From Candidatus Ancillula trichonymphae ImTpAt (lineage in GTDB: Bacteria > Actinomycetota > Actinomycetes > Actinomycetales > Bifidobacteriaceae), in NCBI GenBank assembly GCA_000485475.1, contig AXYY01000142.1, positions 1 through 15,952 of the forward strand: a DNA stretch of 15,952 nt, read 5' to 3'. Shown here in pieces: positions 1 through 7,194 of this stretch. The notes beneath the pieces are model-generated. The model worked only from the letters and a program-made list of their open reading frames with translations, did not search any database and was not told the origin of the DNA. Every line of letters starts with the position of its first letter. Positions within the stretch are counted from its first letter, which is position 1. A program made the position numbers and the translations under genes.

Positions 1-764
1 CCATCTTCGGCATCAGCAACTTCAATTGTATACGCGTTGTAATTCAGTAGTTTGAGCGTATCTAGTAGCCGAATCAAATGCCGCTTAACGCTCGCTGTGT
101 GCAAAACGGCGACCTTCGAAACCTTATCGCCCAGAAGTGTAAGCGCATTGAAATATAGTTTTTTCGACCTACTGATCAGGACATCATATACATCAGAACC
201 TGCACTCACAGTTATCACGATGGTCTCTTGGACGAACTCGTGGATTTGTTTCGCAGTTGTTTTCGTATTACTTTCAGGACTGATTTGCACACGAATAGTG
301 CATGCATCTTCAAGATTTTTCACGCGCGCAGCTTGTAGTTTTTCCCAAATCTCCTCAATATCCGCAACGGTTCGATTCTGGTCGCCAAAGAGCGCGCGCG
401 TGTGACTCTTGCGGTAGATTCGCTCAACCGCCAGCTCTTTCTTCACGTCCAAATATACAACCACCCCTCCACTAGTGCGGTATTCAAAGAGCAACTGCTG
501 AATCGCTTCCTGCTGCACAGAACCACCGCCGAGGCAAACAATTCCGCTGAAATCGCTCATAAGTCCACGCACAGTTTGAACCTCCGCATCTCGAAAAAAC
601 GCCTCACCTTTCTGCGCGAAGATCTGCTCAACACTGGAATCCAACGAGGCGGAAATTATCTTGTCAGTATCGGCAACTTCCATGCCATACTTCTTGCCGT
701 AAGCCGCAGCAACTTTGCTCTTTCCACTTGCGGGCATTCCTATTAGAATAACTTTTGGGCACAT
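1..764 (-). CDS. aroKB: Bifunctional shikimate kinase / 3-dehydroquinate synthase (AroKB), 3' part cut by window edge
   Basis: Reading the minus strand from ATG at 764 gives 254 codons open to the window edge. Residues 1-180 are a shikimate kinase: Walker A GMPASGKS (9-16), shikimate-binding D34 in ADTD, R58 in FFRDAE, the LGGGSV loop (78-83), and a lid-type arginine in HTRALF (121-125). From about residue 182 (ITVSAGSDVYDVLI) the sequence becomes the N-terminal start of 3-dehydroquinate synthase and reaches the ADAED segment that normally sits beside the NAD-binding region before the edge cuts it. The product would catalyse two shikimate pathway steps in the cytoplasm: cyclisation of DAHP to dehydroquinate and phosphorylation of shikimate. 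A kinase-synthase fusion of this order is known in bifidobacteria. The start codon follows the aroC stop with no gap (TAGATG), so translation is probably coupled. The identification of the kinase half is firm; the synthase half is partial but recognisable. Confidence 0.9.
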   Translation of the reverse strand, partial: MCPKVILIGMPASGKSKVAAAYGKKYGMEVADTDKIISASLDSSVEQIFAQKGEAFFRDAEVQTVRGLMSDFSGIVCLGGGSVQQEAIQQLLFEYRTSGGVVVYLDVKKELAVERIYRKSHTRALFGDQNRTVADIEEIWEKLQAARVKNLEDACTIRVQISPESNTKTTAKQIHEFVQETIVITVSAGSDVYDVLISRSKKLYFNALTLLGDKVSKVAVLHTASVKRHLIRLLDTLKLLNYNAYTIEVADAED

Positions 765-1940
765 CTACACATCAACCCCACGTTCTACAAGATTACGAAT
801 CCGCAGTTGGTGCGCCTTGAAGTTTGCAGTAATCTCTTCCAGCGAATCTGAACCGAACTTGCTGCACACGAAATCTGCCAGAGTCAGTGCAACCATTGAA
901 CTAGCAACTACACTTGCAGGAAAAACCGCAGAAGTGTCAGACCGCTGCGAGTGCGCGCTATCTTCAGTTCGTGTCTGCATGTTGATGGTCGGTAATCCAC
1001 CAGGAACTGACGGTATTGGCTTCACTACTGCACGCACAACTACTGGCATTCCGTTGGAAATACCGCCCTCAATTCCGCCGGCGTGGTTCGAAGTTCTAGT
1101 GAGTGCGCCAAATTCATCAAGCACGATGTGGTCATGTGCTTCAGTTCCAAAAGTGGTTGCTAATGCAAAGCCATCGCCAATTTCAACACCTTTGAATGCC
1201 TGGATGCTCATCACGGACGCAGAAAGTGCCGCATCAAGACGGGTTTTTCCAGTTGCATATGAGCCCAGTCCGCGAGGTACATCTTCCGCAATAACTTGAA
1301 CAATTCCGCCAATCGTCTCTCCGCGCTTCTTCGCATCAAGTGCCGCATTTTCACAAAGTTGCATAAACTCGTTGTCATCTGTCGCATCTTGTCTTTTGCA
1401 CGCTCCAAACTGCACGACCTGATAGCGCACTGTTGTCCCGCATACTTGTTCAAGAAACTTTTTGGCAACTGTTCCCGCGGCAACTCGAGCGGCAGTTTCT
1501 CTAGCAGATGCTCGTTCGAGCACATTCCGCGCAGTTGCAAAACCGTACTTGAGCATACCCTCCAGATCTGCATGACCAGGTCGCGGCTTCACCAGTTGGC
1601 TGCTCCTCTCTTTTTTAGGTACATTCGGCTGCAACTGGCTGTTAAGAGCACTAGAATCGTAGGGGTCTGGAGACATAATCTTGTCCCATTTGTGCCACTC
1701 GCTGTTTTCTATTTCAATTGCTATTGGGCTACCGATTGTTTTGCCATGTATCACTCCAGCAACAATTCTCACCGCATCTTTTTCAAACTTCTGTCTATCT
1801 CCGCGCCCAGTTCCCAGCCGTCTTTTCGCAAGTTCTAGCACAATATCATCAGTTTGAACCTCAACGCCCGCAGGAACACCCTCAAGCAGAGTCACCAACT
1901 TGGAGCCGTGCGACTCACCAGCAGTATAATAATGAACCAT
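765..1940 (-). CDS. aroC: Chorismate synthase
   Basis: The 391-residue product has the normal family length. It converts 5-enolpyruvylshikimate-3-phosphate to chorismate using reduced FMN, the last shared step to aromatic amino acids. Diagnostic segments are TAGESHG (6-12), the arginine-rich RRLGTGRGDRQKFEKD region near residue 41, RPGHADL, the SARETAARVAAG segment, GIEGGISNG, and SQRSDTSAV with the following PASVVA. The sequence resembles the actinobacterial type rather than enterobacterial AroC. The start is ATG at 1940, eight bases after the stop of the prolyl isomerase gene. No clear Shine-Dalgarno is visible there, so translation is probably coupled to the upstream gene. It lies directly upstream of aroKB, keeping two consecutive-pathway enzymes together. 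No damage is seen. Confidence 0.96.
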   Translation of the reverse strand: MVHYYTAGESHGSKLVTLLEGVPAGVEVQTDDIVLELAKRRLGTGRGDRQKFEKDAVRIVAGVIHGKTIGSPIAIEIENSEWHKWDKIMSPDPYDSSALNSQLQPNVPKKERSSQLVKPRPGHADLEGMLKYGFATARNVLERASARETAARVAAGTVAKKFLEQVCGTTVRYQVVQFGACKRQDATDDNEFMQLCENAALDAKKRGETIGGIVQVIAEDVPRGLGSYATGKTRLDAALSASVMSIQAFKGVEIGDGFALATTFGTEAHDHIVLDEFGALTRTSNHAGGIEGGISNGMPVVVRAVVKPIPSVPGGLPTINMQTRTEDSAHSQRSDTSAVFPASVVASSMVALTLADFVCSKFGSDSLEEITANFKAHQLRIRNLVERGVDV

Positions 1941-1948
1941 AGGGTATA

Positions 1949-2365
1949 CTACTTCGTGTCCAAGATGTCAACCACAAACACCAGCGTGTCAGTCCCTCCA
2001 ATTCCAGCTTGCGGAACACCTCTTGAACCGTAACCGTATTCTGGCGGAACTGAAATGAGCACCCTTGAACCAGTAGTTTTACCGACGAGCGCTTCATCCC
2101 AACCCTTGATAACTGCGTCAACACCGATTGGGAACGAGATTGAACTTCCGCGCGAAAATGAAGAGTCGAAGACATCACCGCCGTAAATAACACCGTGGTA
2201 GTGCACATCAATGCTCTGACCAGTCTTGACCTCTTTTTCTTCATCGGTACCATTTCCAGTTGATAAAATGAACACTTCAAGACCCGCAGGCGCCGCATCG
2301 TCCTTGAACCCCACTTCCGGAAGTGCCCCGAAATCTCCTAGCACCTCAAATGTCTCTCTTGTCAT
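1949..2365 (-). CDS. FKBP-type peptidyl-prolyl cis-trans isomerase
   Basis: A single FKBP domain of 138 residues. Core residues are present: Y56 in VHYHGVIYGG, F66-D67 in VFDSSF, V85-I86 in DAVIKGW, W89, Y110 in PPEYGYG, and the closing strand GGTDTLVFVVDIL. The enzyme would isomerise X-Pro bonds and help protein folding. There is no signal peptide or lipobox, so it should be cytoplasmic. A longer reading from a TTG at 2386 is possible, but ATG at 2365 is preferred because an AAAGGA ribosome binding site sits just upstream of it and because this start leaves a clean 10-nt gap after glgC. It lies between glgC and aroC in the same transcription unit; nothing in the sequence ties it functionally to either. 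Confidence 0.92.
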   Translation of the reverse strand: MTRETFEVLGDFGALPEVGFKDDAAPAGLEVFILSTGNGTDEEKEVKTGQSIDVHYHGVIYGGDVFDSSFSRGSSISFPIGVDAVIKGWDEALVGKTTGSRVLISVPPEYGYGSRGVPQAGIGGTDTLVFVVDILDTK

Positions 2366-2375
2366 ATTTTCCTTT

Positions 2376-3668
2376 CTATTTGTCAAAAAAAATGTAATCT
2401 CCGTTGACTACGTGATCCTTATAAACAACCGTGCTTTTTAGAACTACTACTACCCCGTTCTTGGAGATTGTGAATCCTCGAGCCAAATCTTTCTCAAGAT
2501 CGTAACCAATTTCAACACCTCGATTCACCAGAACATACTTGTCCAAAATGGTATTCTTGATCTTCGCATGCCGCTTCACAACCACGTTGTCCATTAAAAT
2601 TGACTTGTTGATATCAGCATACGAGTTAATGCGAACTCCTGGTGACAAAACAGAATTGCTAACTCTCCCACCAGAAATTATCACACCAGGACTGATTATC
2701 GAGTTGACAGCGGTTCCAACGCGTTCCTTTTCAGACGAACCGTCGTGGACAAACTTGGCAGGTGGTAGACCAATGTACCCAGTGTAGAGCGGCCATGATG
2801 AATTATACAAGTTGAAAACTGGATGACTGGATATTAAGTCCATGTTCGACTCGTAGTATGCGTCAAGCGTTCCCAAATCCTGCCAGTAATTCTCATCTTT
2901 TTCGGTTGATTCCGGAATGCGGTTGGTTGTGAAGTCATAGAATCCGCATTCACCTCGCTTGACGAAGTACGGCACAATGTCTGCGCCCATGTCATGTGCA
3001 GTTTCAGACTTCGGCAGTTTATGATCTCTGTTCAACGCCTCCACAAATGCAGGAACATTCGCCACGTAGTTGCCCATGTTCACTAGCACCTGGTTCGCGT
3101 CATCTGGAAGTCCGTGCGGGTTTTCAGGTTTTTCAAGGAATTCTTTAACATAACCAGTCCTCTTACGATCCACCTCGATGACTCCAAATTCAGACGCACT
3201 TGCAACTGGTTGGCGAATTCCAGCAACTGTTAATTCAGCACCTGACTCAATGTGACTGGTCACCATCTGCGACAAATCCATGCGGTAGACATTATCAGCA
3301 CCAACGATAACAACTATGTCCGGCCGTTCATCTTCAATAATGTTCAAGCACTGGTAGATTGCATCCGCAGGTCCCAAATACCAGTCCTTTGAAACTCGCT
3401 GCTGAGCCGGAACTGTTGAGACGTAATTACCGAGTAGTTGATTCATTCTCCAAGTTTTAAAAATGTGACGGTCAAGCGAATGGCTCTTATACTGCGTCAG
3501 AACGATAATCTGCAAGTAGCCCGAATTCACAAGATTACTCAGCGAAAAGTCAATGAGCCTATAAGTTCCGCCGAAAGGTACTGCAGGTTTCGCACGATGT
3601 TTAGTTAGTGGCATCAGTCGCTTACCTTCACCACCGGCCAAAACAACTGCAAGTACTTTCTTATTCAT
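2376..3668 (-). CDS. glgC: Glucose-1-phosphate adenylyltransferase (ADP-glucose pyrophosphorylase)
   Basis: The 430-residue product makes ADP-glucose from glucose-1-phosphate and ATP, the committed step of bacterial glycogen synthesis. It contains the nucleotide-binding motif GGEGKRLMPLT (12-22), KPAVPFGG (27-34), GPADAIYQ, VGADNVYRMD with the metal-binding aspartate, the sugar-phosphate motif FLEKP, HDMGADIVPYF, and a C-terminal left-handed beta-helix with hexapeptide-like repeats (SVLSPGVRIN, KSILMDNVVV, NTILDKYVLV). Overall it looks like the actinobacterial type. TTG at 3671 is directly followed by ATG at 3668; the ATG is taken as the start. The gene begins eight bases after the tkt stop. 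It is intact, which suggests that the organism still makes a glycogen-like reserve, although glgA and glgB are not in this window. Confidence 0.95.
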   Translation of the reverse strand: MNKKVLAVVLAGGEGKRLMPLTKHRAKPAVPFGGTYRLIDFSLSNLVNSGYLQIIVLTQYKSHSLDRHIFKTWRMNQLLGNYVSTVPAQQRVSKDWYLGPADAIYQCLNIIEDERPDIVVIVGADNVYRMDLSQMVTSHIESGAELTVAGIRQPVASASEFGVIEVDRKRTGYVKEFLEKPENPHGLPDDANQVLVNMGNYVANVPAFVEALNRDHKLPKSETAHDMGADIVPYFVKRGECGFYDFTTNRIPESTEKDENYWQDLGTLDAYYESNMDLISSHPVFNLYNSSWPLYTGYIGLPPAKFVHDGSSEKERVGTAVNSIISPGVIISGGRVSNSVLSPGVRINSYADINKSILMDNVVVKRHAKIKNTILDKYVLVNRGVEIGYDLEKDLARGFTISKNGVVVVLKSTVVYKDHVVNGDYIFFDK

Positions 3669-3676
3669 CAACTTTT

Positions 3677-5761
3677 CTAGCTCTTTGCGGCCACAACTGA
3701 CCTTTTGGCAGCCTCAACCGCAGATTGGGCAGTAATACTGAACTCCTTATACAAAATCGCGGGCGCCCCAGACGCACCAAAATGTTCAATTGAAACTGCT
3801 TGACCCGCATCTGTCAAGTACTTATGCCAAGACAGTGCAATTCCAGCTTCGATACTCACGCGCGCTTTCACGGACTTGGGCAAAACTGACTCCTTATATT
3901 CAGCACTTTGGCGCTCGAACCACTCAATCGAGGGCATTGACACAACTCGCGCGTTGATTTGACTACTTCTTAGCAATTCGCGAGCCTCAACTGCAATCTG
4001 CACCTCCGAGCCGGTTGCGATTAGAATTACATCGGGCTTACCAGCGGGTGCGTCCAGTAGAACATAACCACCTTTAGCAACACCCTTTGCACTCGCATAC
4101 TTACCATCGCGCGGAAAAGTTGGTACGTTCTGTCTGCTGAGAATTAAGCCAACTGGATGATCTTTGATCTTGATGATTTCACGCCATGCGACTGCAACCT
4201 CGTTGGCATCTGCGGGGCGCACAATGTCCAGTCCCGGTATTGCGCGCATAGCAGCAAGGTGCTCGATTGGCTGGTGTGTCGGCCCATCTTCTCCAACCGC
4301 AATAGAATCGTGCGACCAAACGAAAATGGACGGAATTCCTTGAAGTGCGGCAATTCGAGCCGAGTCACGCATGTAGTCCGCAAACTGGAAAAATGTGCCA
4401 CCAAATGCTCGCGTTTTCCCGCTGAGAACTATTCCGTTGATAATCTGACCCATGGCATGTTCACGAATTCCAAAATGCAGTACGCGTCCATAAGGTGAAG
4501 TTTTCCAAGAATCAGTTGTGTTTTCTTCGGGCGCGAACGATTTGGCTCCACTAATAGTTGTATTGTTTGAATCGCCCAAATCCGCAGAACCACCCCAAAG
4601 TTCCGGCAGAACTCCAGCCAGCGTATTGATAACTTTACCGGATGACGAACGAGTTGCAATTGACTCGCCCGCTGCAAATTCAGGAATCGCACTTTCCCAG
4701 TTTTCTGGCAACTTGTCCGCATAAAGGCGATCGAAGAGTGCGGCACCTTCAGGATTTTCCTTGCGGAATTTAGCAAACTTCACATTCCATTCATCTTGTA
4801 GTTTTGCGCCCTTTTGCTGCACTTTACGAGTGTGCTCCAGAACTTCTGCTGGCACGATGAAGCTCTCGTCTGGATTGAAGCCAAGCACTTTCTTGAGTTC
4901 AGCAACATTTGCGGCTCCAAGTGCGGAACCATGAGAAGACGCGTCGTTGGTCTTGTTGGGAGTCGGCCAAGCAATGAGCGTCCGCAGCGAGATGATCGAC
5001 GGTTTACCAGTCTCAGTTTTTGCACGATCAATTGCATCACTTAGCGCGTGAACATCCTCCTTGTATTTTGTGTCGCCGTTCGTCCAGTCGACGCGTTGTG
5101 TGTGCCAGTCATATGCCTCGTATCGCTTGAGAACATCTTCGGTGAACGCGATGTTCGTGTCGCCCTCAATCGAGATGTGGTTATCGTCCCAGATCACTAT
5201 AATATTGCCAAGTTTCTGCAGACCAGCGAGTGACGCAGCCTCAGCCGAAACGCCCTCCTGAAGATCGCCATCACCTGCAATTACGAAGATGTTGTGGTCA
5301 AAAGGAGAAGTTCCAGGTGCCGCATCTGGATCGAACAGCCCGCGCTCATACCTCTGCGAGTATGCGAAACCAACTGCCGATGCTATGCCATGTCCTAAAG
5401 GACCAGTTGTAATTTCAACACCTTTTGTGTGCTTGTACTCGGGGTGACCAGGGGTCAAGGACCCGCAAGTCCTGAAGTTTTTTAGGTCATCTAATTCAAG
5501 TCCCGTACCAGAGAGGAAGAGTTGTATGTACTGCGTAAGTGATGAGTGGCCAATCGACAAGATGAATCGATCACGGCCTGGCCAAAGGGTGTCCTTCGGG
5601 TTGTGTCGCAGATGTTTTTGATACAACAGATACGCAACAGGTGCCAGAGAAATTGCTGTTCCTGGATGTCCGTTTCCTACTTTTTCCACTGCATCTGCTG
5701 CGAGTGCTTTTGCAACTTTTACAGCCTCATCATCAAGTTCAGTCCATTCAATACTTGTCAT
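3677..5761 (-). CDS. tkt: Transketolase
   Basis: The 694-residue product is a full-length transketolase. It moves two-carbon units between sugar phosphates in the cytoplasm using thiamine diphosphate, and so makes erythrose-4-phosphate, pentose phosphates and, in bifidobacteria, feeds the phosphoketolase shunt. Visible motifs are GNGHPGTA (29-36), SIGHSS (69-74), TTGPLGHG (118-125), the cofactor motif GDGDLQEG at 163-170 ending in N194, LWGGSADLG and GIREHAMG with the catalytic glutamate, GGTFFQFADYMR, and HDSIAVGEDGPTHQPIE. The C-terminal domain follows from about residue 550. ATG at 5761 is chosen over an in-frame upstream start at 5791 because GAAGGGA lies about seven bases before it and the -10 box overlaps the longer version. 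It is the first gene of the operon. Confidence 0.97.
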   Translation of the reverse strand: MTSIEWTELDDEAVKVAKALAADAVEKVGNGHPGTAISLAPVAYLLYQKHLRHNPKDTLWPGRDRFILSIGHSSLTQYIQLFLSGTGLELDDLKNFRTCGSLTPGHPEYKHTKGVEITTGPLGHGIASAVGFAYSQRYERGLFDPDAAPGTSPFDHNIFVIAGDGDLQEGVSAEAASLAGLQKLGNIIVIWDDNHISIEGDTNIAFTEDVLKRYEAYDWHTQRVDWTNGDTKYKEDVHALSDAIDRAKTETGKPSIISLRTLIAWPTPNKTNDASSHGSALGAANVAELKKVLGFNPDESFIVPAEVLEHTRKVQQKGAKLQDEWNVKFAKFRKENPEGAALFDRLYADKLPENWESAIPEFAAGESIATRSSSGKVINTLAGVLPELWGGSADLGDSNNTTISGAKSFAPEENTTDSWKTSPYGRVLHFGIREHAMGQIINGIVLSGKTRAFGGTFFQFADYMRDSARIAALQGIPSIFVWSHDSIAVGEDGPTHQPIEHLAAMRAIPGLDIVRPADANEVAVAWREIIKIKDHPVGLILSRQNVPTFPRDGKYASAKGVAKGGYVLLDAPAGKPDVILIATGSEVQIAVEARELLRSSQINARVVSMPSIEWFERQSAEYKESVLPKSVKARVSIEAGIALSWHKYLTDAGQAVSIEHFGASGAPAILYKEFSITAQSAVEAAKRSVVAAKS

Positions 5762-5789
5762 ATTTAATCCCTTCGTTTGCCTAAAGTAC

Positions 5790-5798
5790 ATTATAGCA
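5790..5798 (-). promoter_or_regulatory. Extended -10 promoter of the tkt operon
   Basis: Read on the minus strand this is TGCTATAAT, a perfect extended -10 element (TGnTATAAT). The predicted transcription start is near 5783, leaving a leader of about 20 nt with the GAAGGGA ribosome binding site before the tkt ATG at 5761. No good -35 hexamer is visible 16-18 bp upstream, which fits extended -10 promoters. Confidence 0.7.
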
Positions 5799-5857
5799 CA
5801 CCCCTATGACATATTTTGCTTGCACCCGCACTTACTACGCTGCCTACGCTACATAAC

Positions 5858-5883
5858 AAAAAGCCTTTCGCAAAACAAAAGGC
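5858..5883 (-). terminator. Intrinsic terminator read leftward, with no gene in front of it
   Basis: On the minus strand the sequence forms GCCTTT, a 9-nt loop, AAAGGC, then TTTTT. This is the classic stem plus U-tract. It lies upstream of the tkt promoter and downstream of no annotated minus-strand gene, so it would end either a leader transcript or a small RNA starting to its right. On the plus strand there is no T-tract, so it does not work as a terminator in that direction. Confidence 0.6.
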
Positions 5884-5940
5884 GGCTGAATTGTGTTTGC
5901 TGCGCAACAATTATATTTCGCTGCGCGGAATGCCATTGTC

Positions 5941-5960
5941 TTGTGCGCACCCGCGCACAA
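5941..5960. repeat. Perfect 8-bp inverted repeat with 4-nt loop
   Basis: TTGTGCGC and GCGCACAA flank the loop ACCC. The GC-rich stem would be very stable in RNA read from either strand. No T-tract follows on either side, so it is not a simple terminator. Confidence 0.75.
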
Positions 5961-6040
5961 TCTGCGTGCGTAGCACTCCTTTTAACCGTGCGCAGCGCGC
6001 AAGTGTCCGTATTTTACAAAGTTGAAATTTCGCTCACGAA

Positions 6041-6069
6041 GTGAAACTCCGCTTCCATTGTGGTATAAT
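6041..6069 (+). promoter_or_regulatory. Promoter of the glycosyltransferase gene (leaderless)
   Basis: GTGAAA (6041-6046, four of six matches to TTGACA) and TATAAT (6064-6069) are separated by 17 bp, and TGG precedes the -10 box, making it an extended -10 element. The GTG start codon at 6076 is exactly where transcription is expected to begin (six bases after the -10 box), so the mRNA is predicted to be leaderless. Confidence 0.75.
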
Positions 6070-6075
6070 ATTTAT

Positions 6076-6780
6076 GTGAAGAAAGTTACATATGATGATG
6101 TAGCAATTATTATTCCAGTGTATCGCGATGTCATGGTGCGCGAAGTTGTTGATGCTATACCCAAAAAGTTCACCACGATTATTTGCGTTGATGATGGTTC
6201 ACCTGGTACAGATGTTTCGGACGAAATACTCTCCACACGTGCGAAACTAGTTCGGCATCCTGTGAACTTAGGGCAAGGTGCAGCAATTCAAACTGGTGTG
6301 GATTTCGCACTTCAGAACAAGAAAATCAACTACTTCATCACATTTGATGCTGACGGACAACACCGAGTTGAAGATGTTCAGCGGCTCGTTAAACGGATCA
6401 AGAGCGATGCGAATCTGGACATCGTTTTGGGCTCAAGATTTCTGGGGCACGCACAAAATATAACGTGGTCGAAACACGCGATGTTGAAATTCGCAATAGT
6501 TTTCTCAAACATCATCTCTGGAATTCGCTTGACTGACACGCACAACGGACTACGAGTCTTCAACCGTAAAGTTGCCAACAACTTGAAGATTCATATGCCC
6601 GATTTCTCCCACGCCTCCGAAATTCTCATCAAAATTAGCGCGAACAACTGGAAATATGCGGAGGAACCAGTAACTATCCTGTATTCAGAGCACTCGCGCA
6701 AAAACGGTCAAAGCATAGTTAACGCCATAAATATTGCGTTCGATGTGTTGCTGTCGAAGATCAGTGGGAAATTTAAGTAA
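6076..6780 (+). CDS. Family 2 glycosyltransferase (dolichol-phosphate-mannose-synthase-like)
   Basis: The 234-residue product has a GT-A fold signature: IIIPVYRD (11-18), VDDGSPG (38-44), NLGQGAAIQTG (64-74), the metal-binding FDADGQH (90-96), GSRFLG (119-124) and TDTHNGLR (153-160). Enzymes of this type transfer a sugar from a nucleotide donor, often to a polyprenyl phosphate at the cytoplasmic face of the membrane. No membrane segment is seen in the protein itself. The GTG at 6076 is chosen because it lies at the predicted +1 of a perfect promoter and the longer frame from 6022 runs through that promoter. The stop overlaps the start of the DUF2304 gene (TAATG), and the pairing of these two families is common in actinobacterial and other cell-surface polysaccharide loci. 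The exact donor and acceptor cannot be told from sequence. Confidence 0.88.
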   Translation: MKKVTYDDVAIIIPVYRDVMVREVVDAIPKKFTTIICVDDGSPGTDVSDEILSTRAKLVRHPVNLGQGAAIQTGVDFALQNKKINYFITFDADGQHRVEDVQRLVKRIKSDANLDIVLGSRFLGHAQNITWSKHAMLKFAIVFSNIISGIRLTDTHNGLRVFNRKVANNLKIHMPDFSHASEILIKISANNWKYAEEPVTILYSEHSRKNGQSIVNAINIAFDVLLSKISGKFK

Positions 6781-7148
6781 TGATTAAAATTCTGCTGCTC
6801 ATGTTAATTCTTGTGCTGGCAATTAGTGCACTACGCATAAAGAGCGGGATGCATTCAGGCGCTCTAAAAAAAATCGGCTTCATTGTGCTACTGCTCGGAG
6901 GAATTGTGGCGACTCTGGAACCAGATTTGGTGACTCGTGTTGCAAATGCAGTTGGAGTTGGGCGTGGAACTGACCTTGTGTTCTATGTATTTGCGGTTGC
7001 ATTTTTGTTTCAGCTCATCAACAACTACGAGGGACGCAAACGCAACAACGAGAAGATTACCGAACTAGCGCGAAGAGTTGCACTTATTGAGGCGTCCGAG
7101 CGATACGGCGAAGAAAATGCGTGCCAAGATGTGAGTAGTAGTTTCTGA
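6780..7148 (+). CDS. DUF2304 family small membrane protein
   Basis: The 122-residue product has hydrophobic segments at about 2-20, 32-49 and 66-82, followed by a charged, helical tail (NNYEGRKRNNEKITELARRV) that may form a coiled coil. The pattern and the position after a GT2 glycosyltransferase match DUF2304. Its start overlaps the glycosyltransferase stop by one base (TAATG), so the two are translationally coupled. The molecular function of the family is not established; a partner or anchor for the glycosyltransferase at the membrane is a reasonable inference. The last residues, rich in serine, show no recognised motif. Confidence 0.8.
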   Translation: MIKILLLMLILVLAISALRIKSGMHSGALKKIGFIVLLLGGIVATLEPDLVTRVANAVGVGRGTDLVFYVFAVAFLFQLINNYEGRKRNNEKITELARRVALIEASERYGEENACQDVSSSF

Positions 7149-7182
7149 AAAATAAGGTGGTTTCAATGATGATTTAGTAGTG

Positions 7183-7188
7183 TATAAT
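7183..7188 (+). promoter_or_regulatory. -10 box of the antiporter gene (leaderless)
   Basis: Perfect TATAAT whose last base is seven positions before the ATG at 7195, so the A of the start codon is at the predicted +1. No ribosome binding site fits between them. The -35 region around 7160-7166 (GTTTCA) is weak. Confidence 0.65.
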
Positions 7189-7194
7189 ATACCT

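Larger units (their letters stand above)
5799..6063. other. Intergenic region between divergent tkt and glycosyltransferase genes
   Basis: About 265 bases with no convincing protein gene; the reading frames here are short and match nothing recognised. It is rich in GCGC palindromes. The motif GCTGCGC occurs near 5900 and 5921, and its reverse complement GCGCAGC near 5990. A perfect 8-bp inverted repeat lies at 5941-5960, a terminator-like hairpin read leftward at 5858-5883, and a weaker inverted repeat at 6028-6046 overlaps the -35 region of the glycosyltransferase promoter. It holds both divergent promoters and possibly a small RNA. Confidence 0.6.

Noticed and set aside
1211..1573. Minus-strand 120-residue reading frame inside aroC and similar overlapping frames elsewhere
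   Set aside because: They lie in alternative frames of well-identified genes and have no motifs or ribosome binding sites of their own.
2366..2386. Longer N-terminus of the prolyl isomerase from TTG 2386
   Set aside because: The extension overlaps the glgC stop and covers the ribosome binding site of the ATG at 2365.
5816..6044. Small cysteine-rich proteins on the plus strand in the tkt/glycosyltransferase spacer
   Set aside because: No ribosome binding site, two overlapping frames of equal quality, and composition explained by palindromic repeats and promoters.
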